From Halobellus limi (GTDB lineage: Archaea; Halobacteriota; Halobacteria; Halobacteriales; Haloferacaceae): 64,000 nucleotides of DNA. Shown one piece after another: positions 46,170 to 54,885 of this stretch. The stretch lies in NCBI RefSeq assembly GCF_004799685.1, contig NZ_CP031311.1:496001-560000 (forward strand), written 5' to 3'. Within the stretch, counting starts at the first letter, position 1. The number at the start of each line of letters is the position of its first letter. A model generated the notes under the pieces. The model did not search any database. It had not been told where the DNA came from and saw only the letters and a program-made list of their open reading frames with translations. The position numbers and the translations under genes are program-made.

Positions 46170-46793
46170 ATGGGTGTCCTCGAAGACAAGGCCAACGCGC
46201 GCCTGTTCTACAAGTACCTCTCGAAGGTGTACGACCGGATCAACCCCTTCATCTGGAACGAGGAGATGCGCGACGAGGCGCTGGAGTGGCTCGCCATCGA
46301 GGAGGGCGACCGCGTCCTCGACGTCGGCTGCGGCACCGGCTTCGCCACGGAGGGGCTGCTCCGCTACACCGACGACGTCCACGGCCTCGACCAGAGCCGC
46401 CACCAGATGGAGAAGGCGTTCGCGAAGTTCGGCACCCGCGATCGCGTCCGGTTCTACCGCGGCGACGCCGAGCGGCTCCCCTTCGCCGACGACTCCTTCG
46501 ACGCGATCTGGTCGTCGGGATCGATCGAGTACTGGCCGAACCCGGTCGCGGCGCTGTCGGAGTTCCGTCGGGTCGTCAAGCCGGGGAGTCGCGTCCTCGT
46601 CGTCGGCCCCGACTACCCGAACAGCTCGCTCTTTCAGCGCCTCGCGGACGCGATCATGCTCTTCTACGACGAGGAGGAGGCCCAGCGGATGTTCGAGGAG
46701 GCCGGCTTCGTCGACATCGAACACCACATCCAGCAGGCGTATCCGGGCAGCCCGAGGGCGATCACGACCATCGCGCGCGCACCCGAGAAGTAG
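46170..46793 (+). CDS. SAM-dependent methyltransferase, UbiE/MenG-like
   Basis: A 207-residue class I methyltransferase: SAM motif I VLDVGCGTGFATEGLL, motif II GDAERLPFADDSFDAIWSSGSIEYW and the post-motif PGSRVLVVGPDYPNSS. The N-terminal ARLFYKYLSKVYDRINPFIW helix pattern is that of quinone-type (menaquinone or MPBQ/MSBQ) methyltransferases. Substrate inferred: a menaquinone precursor. Divergent from the ATP synthase operon. Confidence 0.85.
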   Translation: MGVLEDKANARLFYKYLSKVYDRINPFIWNEEMRDEALEWLAIEEGDRVLDVGCGTGFATEGLLRYTDDVHGLDQSRHQMEKAFAKFGTRDRVRFYRGDAERLPFADDSFDAIWSSGSIEYWPNPVAALSEFRRVVKPGSRVLVVGPDYPNSSLFQRLADAIMLFYDEEEAQRMFEEAGFVDIEHHIQQAYPGSPRAITTIARAPEK

Positions 46794-46855
46794 AGGCGGC
46801 CCCCGGTTCGATCGGTTCGCTCCCTCCGGGGCGATCACCCGGCGTTCGGTAGAGC

Positions 46856-47353
46856 TCAATCGACCGTCCCGCGCACCCGACTCACCCGGTCCGAGTCGAC
46901 GTAGACCGTGACCGACACCGTTCGCCCGCGTCGCAACGCCGGCGCGTTCGTCGCCGCCACCCGGAAGGACCCCGTCTCCCCGACCGACCAGACTCCGTCG
47001 CTCGCGAGATTGAACGGGCCCGTCGGCCCGCCGCGGAAGCCCCTGGCGGCGAAGAACGGGACCGGCGGCTGATACCGGAGTTCCTCGCCGTCGACCGCCA
47101 CGACGATCCGCGTCTCCGAGAGGTCCAGCGGGGGTCCCGCCTCGTGCGTCAGAGCGACCGCGTCGCCGTCGAGCCTGAGCGACAGCGCGACCGTCTGCCC
47201 CGACGATCCGGTCTCCGCGCCGCCCGCGAGTTCGGGTTCACCCGCCGCCTCCGCGACCGCCTCGGCGCCGGCGGCGACGACACCGCCCAGTACGACCCCG
47301 AAGAGGAGCAGGAGCACGACACCGATCGCCGACGCCGACGCACGGGCTGTCAC
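46856..47353 (-). CDS. Type IV pilin-like protein
   Basis: A 165-residue protein with a short charged start and a hydrophobic helix (ASASAIGVVLLLLFGVVLGG, about 6-27) like archaeal class III signal peptides. An external beta-rich domain follows (VALSLRLDGDAVALTHEAGPPL, then VGETGSFRVAATNAPALRRG). This matches haloarchaeal pilins of the DUF1628 type in layout. No prepilin peptidase gene lies near. Could be a minor pilin or adhesin. Confidence 0.72.
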   Translation of the reverse strand: MTARASASAIGVVLLLLFGVVLGGVVAAGAEAVAEAAGEPELAGGAETGSSGQTVALSLRLDGDAVALTHEAGPPLDLSETRIVVAVDGEELRYQPPVPFFAARGFRGGPTGPFNLASDGVWSVGETGSFRVAATNAPALRRGRTVSVTVYVDSDRVSRVRGTVD

Positions 47354-47481
47354 GGGGCGTCTGGTGCGCGATGGCTTATGAACCTACGGCCCCTGTCTCG
47401 TCCGGCCGGTCCCGGGCCCAGCCCCCGCTGCCGGTCGGTCGACAGTTACGGCGGTAGCGAGGCGAACGCCCACCCGTTCGT

Positions 47482-47559
47482 ACTGATTGCTCTCGTCTCT
47501 TCTCGCCGAGCGCCGGCAACGGTGGTGGCGCTCGGCGGTAAAACGTGAGAGTAGTCAGT
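47482..47559 (+). repeat. 72-bp inverted-repeat element, copy 2
   Basis: Outer arms ACTGATTGCTCTC and GAGAGTAGTCAGT pair with two mismatches. The inner stem CGCCGAGCGCC/GGCGCTCGGCG is a perfect 11 bp. It ends one base before the stop codon of the minus-strand gene at 47561, so it would form the first structure in that mRNA's 3' UTR. Confidence 0.75.
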
Positions 47560-47560
47560 G

Positions 47561-48931
47561 TCACTCCGCCGGCGTGACCGTCTCCATTCCTTCCTCGCCC
47601 GAACTCTCGTTGAGTTCGCCGTAGACGAACGGCGCCGCCGTCGGTTCCACCGAGAGCACGACGACCGAACTCCCGTCGATGGCCGTCACCTGGTAGGTGC
47701 CGGCCGGTGCGAGCGTCCACAGCGATCCGTCCTCGCCGGTCTCGCCGACGACGGAACTCCGGCCGCCGGCCGGGCCGACCGTGATCTGCGCGTCGACCGG
47801 CTCGTCGTTCGAGGTGGCGTTGAGCTGCAGCCGGACGGGACCGCCCGGATACGTCCGGTGGGCGGTGAGTTCCAGTCCGTCTTTGATCGCCGACGTCGGC
47901 GACGACGTCGTCACCCGATCGATCGGCCGGTACTGGTGCTCTTTGAATACGCGCTGGCTCCTGCTGTCGACGAACGCGACGAGGCGTCCCCGCTCGTGCT
48001 CGACGGTCACCCGCGTGCTGTCGCTGTCGGGGTTGCCGACGACGTCGTCGCGGAGGCGCAGCTCCGTGATCGTCGGGTACGCCGCCTCGGTCGCGTTCAC
48101 CGCGTCGGCGAGCGAGAAGGCGCCGTCCTCCCCTCCACGGAGCGCCCCGCGGTAGGACTCGCGCACGTACGTCCCGTCGCGGATGACGCCGAGGACGACG
48201 CTGTTCTCCCCCGACTGGACGAAGAAGCGCGCCGAGTCGGCGTCGCCGTTGAGCACCGCCGCCGCGTGTCCGCGGACCGGTCCGGTGAGCGTGTTCAGTT
48301 CGAGTTCGACGTTCCCGAACCGGGCCGCGGAGATGCTGAACCCGGGAGTCGACTGCGTGAGCGTCTCGATCCGGTCCCGGCGTTGCTGGAGCTCCCGCGC
48401 CTCGGCGTCGATCAGCGCGAGTTCGTAGAGGAGTCGTCGCGGCGGGAGTTCGCCGCGGCCGTAGGCGCCGACCACCTGCCGCTGTCGCGTCCGGAGCGTG
48501 ATGATCCGCTGCTCGATCGCGCTGATCTCCTGTAGGAGGTACTGCTGGCGCTTCTCCGGCGAGTCGGCGGATTCGATCCGCTCGACCACCGCCTCCGTCT
48601 CCAGGCGCGCGTCCGTCGTCGCCCTGGAGAACGCGAGCCCGCTCCCGAGTTCGACGTACTCGGTTTCGAGCGTGCTCCGCGTCGTCTCACCGGGCGGGAT
48701 CCCGAGGACGTTGATCGAGTCCCCCGCCGTGTCGTTCGATCCCGCGACCTGCATCGGCGGGCGTTCAGTGAGCGAGGAGGACTGAAGCGAGGCCGTCGCT
48801 GTCGGTGGGACGGACGGCCCTGCGGTCGAAGCAGAGGCCGGGGCCGGCCGACCGTCCGGCAGCGCCGGTACCGCTCCGGCGACCGCCGAGAGGACCAGGA
48901 GGAGGGCGAGCGAGAGGGCGACAGCGCGCAT
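47561..48931 (-). CDS. Secreted haloarchaeal protein with coiled coil and beta domains
   Basis: A 456-residue protein with a clear signal peptide (VALSLALLLVLSAVAGAVPA). It also has a Ser/Pro-rich linker, a helical coiled-coil region (about 105-190) and two beta-rich regions, the last (about 340-440) looking Ig-like (ITVGPAGGRSSVVGETGEDG). No enzyme motif. It is divergent from the membrane HTH protein at 49209, and haloarchaea often pair such a secreted protein with that regulator; the pair may be functionally linked. Confidence 0.68.
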   Translation of the reverse strand: MRAVALSLALLLVLSAVAGAVPALPDGRPAPASASTAGPSVPPTATASLQSSSLTERPPMQVAGSNDTAGDSINVLGIPPGETTRSTLETEYVELGSGLAFSRATTDARLETEAVVERIESADSPEKRQQYLLQEISAIEQRIITLRTRQRQVVGAYGRGELPPRRLLYELALIDAEARELQQRRDRIETLTQSTPGFSISAARFGNVELELNTLTGPVRGHAAAVLNGDADSARFFVQSGENSVVLGVIRDGTYVRESYRGALRGGEDGAFSLADAVNATEAAYPTITELRLRDDVVGNPDSDSTRVTVEHERGRLVAFVDSRSQRVFKEHQYRPIDRVTTSSPTSAIKDGLELTAHRTYPGGPVRLQLNATSNDEPVDAQITVGPAGGRSSVVGETGEDGSLWTLAPAGTYQVTAIDGSSVVVLSVEPTAAPFVYGELNESSGEEGMETVTPAE

Positions 48932-49011
48932 ACGAGGAGCGTATCGCCGTGGCGTTATTAAAGTCGCGCCATTCCCCGTGGCGGCGTGCCGCCGTACTGC
49001 GGCGGCCGTAA

Positions 49012-49086
49012 TTTCGCCTGCCCGGTACAGACGTGATTTCGCCCGCCCGGTACAGACGTGATTTCGCCCGCCCAGTACAGACGTGA
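49012..49086 (+). repeat. 25-bp tandem repeat, three units, in a divergent promoter region
   Basis: Units start at 49012, 49037 and 49062 and read TTTCGCCYGCCCRGTACAGA plus CGTGA. Only two positions vary. The array lies 81 bases from the start of the secreted-protein gene and 123 bases from the membrane HTH gene, so it could hold tandem regulator sites. Confidence 0.85.
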
Positions 49087-49208
49087 GTCCGGCGGGTCGA
49101 ACCGGGCGGGATTCCGCCGAGCCGAACCGGCAGAAACGGGCGGGATCCGCTGGACCGAGACCGCACCGATGGAAAGCGTTTTGAGCGTTCCACCTACACT
49201 CTCATCAA

Positions 49209-50582
49209 ATGCGGACGTCCGCGCTGTGGTTCGCCCTCCTCCTCGTCTTCGCTGCTGTCGCGCCAGCGACGGCGCTCGCCGCCGACGGCCGATCCGCGCC
49301 GGGAGCGGAGCTCTCGACGGCTCCCGCGGATACCGCCACGGCCGCTGTCGAGACCGGTTCTCCCGACCGGATCGCCGCCCTGCGCGCTCCGGAGGTGCAC
49401 CGGCAGGTCGACGACGAGACGCCGCCGCGGACCACCGTCGAGATCTCGCTCCAGTCCGACCGGAGCGCCGAGTGGCGCGTCGAGACCCACTACGCGCTCG
49501 ACACCGAGAACGAGACGCGCGCCTTCCGGACGCTCGCTTCGCGCTACGAGTCCGGCGACGCCGACGTCGGGCCGAACGCCGTGCTGTTCGAGGCGCTCCA
49601 GCGGCGAGCGAGCGAGTCGACCGGGCGCTCGATGCGGATCGAGAACGTCACCTACCACAGTTCGATCGACGAGTCCGCCGAACGCGGCACGCTCGCCGTC
49701 ACGTTCCGGTGGACGAACTTCCTCCGGGAGGGCGAAAACGAGACGCTCGTCCTCGACGACGTGTTCACGCTGCCGACCGCCGAGACCGACGAGCGCCGGA
49801 CGTGGCTCTCGATCTTCGACGCCGACCAGGAGATCCTCATCCGTCCGCCCGACGGCTACACCGTGACCGGGACGAGCATCGCGGTCCAGCAGCGCGAGAG
49901 CGCGATCGTCCTCGCCGAACCGTCCGACTTCGAGGGCGAGGAGGCCGAACTCCGCGTCACGTACTCGCCGGTCGGACCCGCGGACCGGCTCCCGATCGGG
50001 GTCCTCGCAGGCGCTGGGATCGTCGCGCTCGTCGTCCTCGCCGCCGTCTGGATGCTGCGAACCCGCTCCGGCGGTGCCGGCGCCCCCTGGGGATCGTCGC
50101 CGCCGGACGACGGGGCGCCGCCGACTGCGGAGGCCGACGCCGACGGGGGAAGCGACGCGCCGTACGCGGGGACGGCGGCCGAGGCGGACGGGCGGAACGG
50201 CACCGGCGAAGCGGGCGGGCCGCCGTCGGGAGCGGAGCGACCCGCCTCCGCCGACGCGGACGCCCCCGCCGGTGCGGATATTCCCGACGACGCCGTGAAC
50301 GAGACCGAAGCCGACCTCTCGCTGCTGTCGGACGAGGAACGGGTCGAGCGCCTCCTCGAACGGAACGGCGGGCGGATGAAGCAGGCGACGATCGTCGACG
50401 AGACCGACTGGTCCGACGCGAAGGTCTCCCAGTTGCTGTCGGCGATGGCCGAGGAGGGGCGCGTCGACAAGCTCCGTCTCGGACGCGAGAACCTCATTTC
50501 GCTCCCCGACGACGCCGAGAGCCGAGACGCCGAGCACCGGGACGCTCGGGACGGAGACGGCGGCTCCGCCGGGGACGCGTAG
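49209..50582 (+). CDS. Membrane-anchored winged-HTH regulator
   Basis: A 457-residue protein: signal peptide (LWFALLLVFAAVAPATALAA), an extracellular beta domain (about 60-255), one transmembrane helix (about 259-281), an Ala/Asp/Gly-rich linker, and a C-terminal winged HTH (about 375-440, LLERNGGRMKQATIVDETDW and SDAKVSQLLSAMAEEGRVDK). This layout is common in haloarchaea and suggests a sensor that signals across the membrane. Target unknown; the divergent secreted protein and the 25-bp repeats between them are candidates. Confidence 0.8.
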   Translation: MRTSALWFALLLVFAAVAPATALAADGRSAPGAELSTAPADTATAAVETGSPDRIAALRAPEVHRQVDDETPPRTTVEISLQSDRSAEWRVETHYALDTENETRAFRTLASRYESGDADVGPNAVLFEALQRRASESTGRSMRIENVTYHSSIDESAERGTLAVTFRWTNFLREGENETLVLDDVFTLPTAETDERRTWLSIFDADQEILIRPPDGYTVTGTSIAVQQRESAIVLAEPSDFEGEEAELRVTYSPVGPADRLPIGVLAGAGIVALVVLAAVWMLRTRSGGAGAPWGSSPPDDGAPPTAEADADGGSDAPYAGTAAEADGRNGTGEAGGPPSGAERPASADADAPAGADIPDDAVNETEADLSLLSDEERVERLLERNGGRMKQATIVDETDWSDAKVSQLLSAMAEEGRVDKLRLGRENLISLPDDAESRDAEHRDARDGDGGSAGDA

Positions 50583-50733
50583 GCGTCTCGAAATTCCGGG
50601 CGTGACCCGCCCGGTTCGGACGAGTGCACGTCTCGCAGAACGGGTCTGAATCTCGCTCCGGCGACCCGTGAGCGGCGCCGACCCGATGTGGTTTCCGGAA
50701 CCTCTTTTGCCGCGCCATCCTCAGCGAGGGGTA

Positions 50734-51576
50734 ATGGAGTATCTGGAGCGTCGCGTTTCGATGGTCGAAGAGCGCCTCGAGGCGGTCATCGAGGCGGTCG
50801 ACCCTCCGGAGCTATCCGACGAGGTCGCACACGTCGCGCTCGCGGGCGGCAAGCGGGTCCGGCCGGCCGTGACGATCCTCGCCTGTGAGGCCTGCGGCGG
50901 CGACCCCGACGACGCGGTCGACTTCGCGGTCGCGATCGAACTCGTGCACAACGCCTCGCTCGTCATCGACGACATCATCGACCGCTCGGACGTCCGCCGC
51001 GGGACGGCGAGCGCGTGGGCGGAGTACGGGTACGGCCCCGCGATAATCGCCTCCGACGGCCTGCTGGGGGAGGCGTTCGCGCTGCTGTCGCGGAACGACC
51101 ACGCGACGCAGATCGTCGCCGAGTCGATGGTCGAACTCGGCGAGGGCGAGGCCACCGAACTCGTCGCTCGCCCCACGGACGAGGGCGAGTACATGGGCCT
51201 CGCCCGCCGGAAGACCGGGGCGCTGTTCCGCGCCGCGGCCGAACTCGGCGCGGTCGCCGCCGACGCGGACCCGTTCACGATCGAGGCGTTCGGCGAGTAC
51301 GCCGAGCGGGTCGGCGTCGCGTTCCAGATCCGCGACGACGTCCTCGACGCGACGGCCGACGCCGACGACCTCGGGAAGCCGACCGGTCAGGACGCGGAGA
51401 TGGACCGCCCGTCGCTGGTGCAGGTCACCGGACTCTCCGCCGAGGAGGCGAACCGGCGGGCCCACGACCAGTCCGAACAGGCGCTAGACGCGCTCGCGGC
51501 GTCGGAAGTCGACGACAGCGAGCCGCTGGGCTACCTCCAGGACCTCGCGGAGTTCGTCGTCGTCCGCGAGCGGTAG
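50734..51576 (+). CDS. idsA: Geranylgeranyl diphosphate synthase (polyprenyl synthetase)
   Basis: A 280-residue trans-prenyltransferase that builds C20 chains for archaeal lipids and carotenoids. First Asp-rich motif DDIIDRSD (Asp79, 80, 83), second Asp-rich motif RDDVLDA (Asp201, 202, 205), and GGKRVRPAV at 38-46. Shorter than the usual ~300-350 residues but complete in motifs. Start at ATG 50734; the in-frame upstream ATG adds unlike sequence. The product also feeds the lycopene used by crtY. Confidence 0.92.
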   Translation: MEYLERRVSMVEERLEAVIEAVDPPELSDEVAHVALAGGKRVRPAVTILACEACGGDPDDAVDFAVAIELVHNASLVIDDIIDRSDVRRGTASAWAEYGYGPAIIASDGLLGEAFALLSRNDHATQIVAESMVELGEGEATELVARPTDEGEYMGLARRKTGALFRAAAELGAVAADADPFTIEAFGEYAERVGVAFQIRDDVLDATADADDLGKPTGQDAEMDRPSLVQVTGLSAEEANRRAHDQSEQALDALAASEVDDSEPLGYLQDLAEFVVVRER

Positions 51577-51609
51577 TCGGGGCCCTCCTCGGAACCGGTT
51601 CTGCTTCGC

Positions 51610-52740
51610 TCACCCCTGCGCGGCCTCCGCGGCCGTCGGGAACCGCGACTCCGCGATCGCGAACGCGAGCGTGCTGAACACGCCCAGAAGCGTCCCGGCG
51701 GTGAGACCGATCGCCAGTTGCGTCAGCGAGAACGACCGGACGCCGTCGATGCTCGCCGGGAGGAAGAAGCCCGAGACGACGTAGAGGACGACGGCGATGG
51801 CGACGACGTAGAAGGGCGCGTTGAGGTACCGCCACTTGAACCGGTCGGCGAGGTACTCGTCGGTCACCTGTCCGAGACTGGAGGTGACGCCGGCGGCCGC
51901 GAACCACTGGACGGCCCCGTGGACGAGCGCCGCCAGGGCGATGAGCGGCGGGATCGGGTCGCTGACGCTCGCCCTCGCGGTCTCGAAGAGCGCGTACCCG
52001 CGGAAGCCGCCCACGACGATGAGCGCGGCGGCGGCGACGTAGGTGATGAGCGTGACGCGGCCCTCGTAGAGGACGTCGCGGACGCGACTCGCGGTGTCGT
52101 CGACGGCGTCTTCGAGTCCGAGTCCGCGGAAGAGCGTGTAGAGCCCCAGAAGCGCCGAGATGACGCCCAGAACCACCGCGCCGGGCACGTCGAAGAAGCT
52201 CGCGATCGTGACGAACGGGTAGATGAGGAGCAGGATGCCGAGCGGCACGAGGATCGTCCCGCGTGTCTCGGGGTCGGCGAGGACCTGCTTCATCGTGTAG
52301 TAGATCGATTCGAGGTCCTGCGCCTGCCGGACGACGACCCGGCGGACGCTGTCGATGGGGACGCGCGAGCGGACGATCGGCAGCACCGACTCGTCCTGGG
52401 CGCCGTCGGTGATGACGATGGCGCTGACGTTCTCGCCGGTCGACAGGCCCGCGAGCACGCGGTCGATCTCCTCGCCGATCGCGCGGTTGGCCTTCACGTC
52501 GCCGCCCTGAGTGCCCGTGACGGCGGCGACGGTCACCTCCTCTTCGACGTCGGGGTCGGCGGCGAGTTCGTCGTACTCGTGGATCCCTTGAAACAGCACG
52601 TTGACGTCGGAGTCCTCCGGGTCCGCGGTCGCCAGTGAGACGGCGGCCGACTCGACGGCGTCGCGGCCGACGACCGGCGTCTCCAGCCCCGTCTTGCGGC
52701 CGAGGTCGTCGTCGAGGTCGACGCAGAGGACCAGAAGCAT
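51610..52740 (-). CDS. DUF373 membrane protein
   Basis: A 376-residue archaeal protein: N-terminal soluble domain (LLVLCVDLDDDLGRKTGLET, then VSAIVITDGAQDESVLPIV) and about seven C-terminal transmembrane helices from residue ~175. The domain order is that of DUF373, whose function is unknown. Start at ATG 52740; a further upstream start would overlap the divergent radical SAM promoter. Convergent with the GGPP synthase gene. Confidence 0.85.
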   Translation of the reverse strand: MLLVLCVDLDDDLGRKTGLETPVVGRDAVESAAVSLATADPEDSDVNVLFQGIHEYDELAADPDVEEEVTVAAVTGTQGGDVKANRAIGEEIDRVLAGLSTGENVSAIVITDGAQDESVLPIVRSRVPIDSVRRVVVRQAQDLESIYYTMKQVLADPETRGTILVPLGILLLIYPFVTIASFFDVPGAVVLGVISALLGLYTLFRGLGLEDAVDDTASRVRDVLYEGRVTLITYVAAAALIVVGGFRGYALFETARASVSDPIPPLIALAALVHGAVQWFAAAGVTSSLGQVTDEYLADRFKWRYLNAPFYVVAIAVVLYVVSGFFLPASIDGVRSFSLTQLAIGLTAGTLLGVFSTLAFAIAESRFPTAAEAAQG

Positions 52741-52879
52741 CTGCGGGGACGTACGCCGTCGGAGTATATCTGTTTTCGGGAGCGTCCGAGCCGGGGACGA
52801 CCCGCCCATCGGCGGTTCGGAACGCGCCGTCCCAAGTAGCACGACTTTTGGGTCTCCGGGCGGTATCACACACAACGAA

Positions 52880-53875
52880 ATGATCTCGAAGGGCTGTGAG
52901 CAGTGCGCGAAAGGCGGAAAGATGGTGCTCTTCGTCTACGGCTACTGCGACCAGCGCGACTGCTTTTACTGCCCGCTCGGCGAGAACCGAAAGAACGTCA
53001 CCGACGTCTACGCCAACGAGCGCCTCGTCGAGTCCGACGACGACGTCCTCGAGGAGGCCCACCGGATGGACGCCCTCGGCACCTCGATCACCGGCGGCGA
53101 ACCCCAGGAGGCCATGGAGCGGACCTGTCACTACCTCTCGCTTTTGAAAGACGAGTTCGGCGAGGACCACCACACGCACCTCTACACCGGGATCACCGGC
53201 GGCCGGGAGAACATGCGCCGGCTCTCCGAAGCGGGCCTCGACGAGATTCGCTTTCACCCGCCGTACGAACTGTGGGGCGACCTCCACGGCACCGAGTGGG
53301 AGGAGATCCTCCACGTCGCCCGTGAGGAGGGGCTCACGCCGGCGTTCGAGATTCCGGGCATCCGCGCCGAAGAGGAGTTCTTGGAGTTCCTCGACGAGGG
53401 CGCCGCCGAGTTCTGCAATATAAACGAGTTCGAGATGAGCGACGGCAACTACCGCCGGATGCAGGAGCAGGGCTACGAACTCCAGGAGGGCCACATGTCA
53501 GCCGTCGACGGGTCGAAAGAGGAGATCCTCGATGCGATGGGCGACCACGAGCGCGTGTACTTCTGTACCTCCGTGTTCAAAGACGCCGCCCAGCACCGCA
53601 ACCGACTGAAGCGGATGGCGCGGACGATCCGGCGTCCCTTCGACGAGGTGACCGACGACGGCACGCTCGTCTACGGCAAGACGTGGGTCGGCTCGGACAC
53701 GCTCGACGCGCTCGGCGTCCCCGAGGAGTTCTACTCGGTGAAATCCGAGCACGTCGAGGTCGCGTGGTGGCTCCTAGAGGAAATGATCGAGGAGGGCGAC
53801 GTCTCCGAGGGCGAGATCGTCGAGCAGTACCCGACCGCCGACGGGACCGTGGTCGAGCGGACGCCGCTGGCCTGA
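52880..53875 (+). CDS. Radical SAM protein with Cx4Cx2C cluster motif
   Basis: A 331-residue radical SAM enzyme with the GGEP motif (TSITGGEP) and a TIM-barrel layout. The cluster cysteines are Cys23, Cys28 and Cys31 (CDQRDCFYC), spaced Cx4Cx2C rather than the canonical Cx3Cx2C. Two further cysteines (Cys6, Cys9) open the protein. Relatives in archaea are annotated only as radical SAM or pyruvate-formate-lyase-activase-like; the reaction is unknown. Its last 33 bases are duplicated 104 bases downstream (53980-54013). Confidence 0.85.
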   Translation: MISKGCEQCAKGGKMVLFVYGYCDQRDCFYCPLGENRKNVTDVYANERLVESDDDVLEEAHRMDALGTSITGGEPQEAMERTCHYLSLLKDEFGEDHHTHLYTGITGGRENMRRLSEAGLDEIRFHPPYELWGDLHGTEWEEILHVAREEGLTPAFEIPGIRAEEEFLEFLDEGAAEFCNINEFEMSDGNYRRMQEQGYELQEGHMSAVDGSKEEILDAMGDHERVYFCTSVFKDAAQHRNRLKRMARTIRRPFDEVTDDGTLVYGKTWVGSDTLDALGVPEEFYSVKSEHVEVAWWLLEEMIEEGDVSEGEIVEQYPTADGTVVERTPLA

Positions 53876-53876
53876 T
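53843..53876 (+). repeat. 34-bp direct repeat, copy 1 (end of the radical SAM gene)
   Basis: Covers the last 11 codons (including the stop) and one more base. Matches 53980-54013 at 33 of 34 positions. Confidence 0.9.
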
Positions 53877-53921
53877 GACGCGAGCACGCGAAGCGTTCGA
53901 GCGGCCGAGCCGTTAGGCGAG

Positions 53922-53977
53922 GCTTTTGGTCCAGCTTTTCCCGAGCGAGCGGAGCGAGCGCAGCGGAAAAGGTGGGA
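53922..53977 (-). repeat. 3'-end repeat element, copy f
   Basis: On the minus strand it reads TCCCACCTTTTCCGC, then a Ser/Glu-codon-like GCTCGCTCC hairpin region, and GGGAAAAGCTGGACCAAAAG. It has the same subtype tail as copies a and b. It lies 39 bases after the minus-strand gene at 54017, inside the segment bracketed by the 34-bp duplication. Confidence 0.65.
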
Positions 53978-53979
53978 CT

Positions 53980-54013
53980 GGGACCGTGGTCGAGCGGACG
54001 CCGCTGGCGTGAT
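53980..54013 (+). repeat. 34-bp direct repeat, copy 2 (relic of the radical SAM gene end)
   Basis: One substitution (GGCCTGAT to GGCGTGAT) compared with copy 1. It serves no coding role here. It brackets a 103-base segment that contains element copy f. Confidence 0.9.
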
Positions 54014-54016
54014 TCT

Positions 54017-54703
54017 CTATCGGATCCCGCCGGCCCGTTCCAGCGTCAGCGCCGCGTAGAGGCTCGGAACGAGGGCGACGGCCGTCCCCACGAGGAGCCA
54101 CTCGCCGAGCGGCCCGCCCGTGAGGACGCCGATCGCGACGACCCCGACCCCGAGCAGGCCGCCGGCGGCCGCTCCGCGCCGTTTCGTCCGCGGACCGAAG
54201 TCGACGCCGCGAGCGGTGCCGTACAGCGCGCTTCCGAGCGCTGCAATGGCCCCCGCGGCGACGCCGACGAGCGGTTGCGCGACGAACAGCCCGAACACGA
54301 CGAGCGCGAGGCCGACGGCGCCCCCGGTCGACACCGTCGCTCGCGGCGGGAGCGGGTTGACGTCCGCACCGTATCGGACCGCGTAGCTCGCGGGCGGCGC
54401 GCCGAGGACGAGGCCGACCAGGGCGCTTCGGAGCAGTCCCCCCGGCGAAGGATCGTCGAGGAGAACGCCGAACGCGCCCGCGAGGGCGATGACGACGCCG
54501 GCGGCCAGGAGCCAGCGCGGGCGGATCGTCGCCGCGGGGTCGTCGTCGCGGACGATGCCGAAGCCGACGAACGGGTAGGAGACGAGCGCGCCGATCACCG
54601 CCGTCGCGTAGAGTCCCCAGCCGAGCGTGACGCCGGTCACGACGACCGAGAGGCCGAGGAAGACGCCCGTGACGACGGCGAACTCGGGGACGCGGCGACT
54701 CAT
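54017..54703 (-). CDS. Polytopic membrane protein of unknown function
   Basis: A 228-residue protein with about seven hydrophobic helices and short loops, rich in Gly, Ala and Val (VVTGVFLGLSVVVTGVTLGW, LLAAGVVIALAGAFGVLL). No motif recognised. Start at ATG 54703 (MSRRVPEFAV); the upstream extension is Arg-rich. Divergent from the TRAM gene. Confidence 0.75.
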   Translation of the reverse strand: MSRRVPEFAVVTGVFLGLSVVVTGVTLGWGLYATAVIGALVSYPFVGFGIVRDDDPAATIRPRWLLAAGVVIALAGAFGVLLDDPSPGGLLRSALVGLVLGAPPASYAVRYGADVNPLPPRATVSTGGAVGLALVVFGLFVAQPLVGVAAGAIAALGSALYGTARGVDFGPRTKRRGAAAGGLLGVGVVAIGVLTGGPLGEWLLVGTAVALVPSLYAALTLERAGGIR

Positions 54704-54885
54704 ACTCCCTATCGGGTCGAGACGGCGGAAAGCGTTGCGGTCGGCGCCGGACTCGTGGTGTCGACCGTCACCGCGGATCGCGCGCTCGCGTCGCCGCGCG
54801 TCCACGCGCTCGTGAACGCGCCGCCGCGTGCAGACCCGATAGTAGACCCGCAAGGGTTTAGACACGCGGTGGAGTAGTTCACGCT

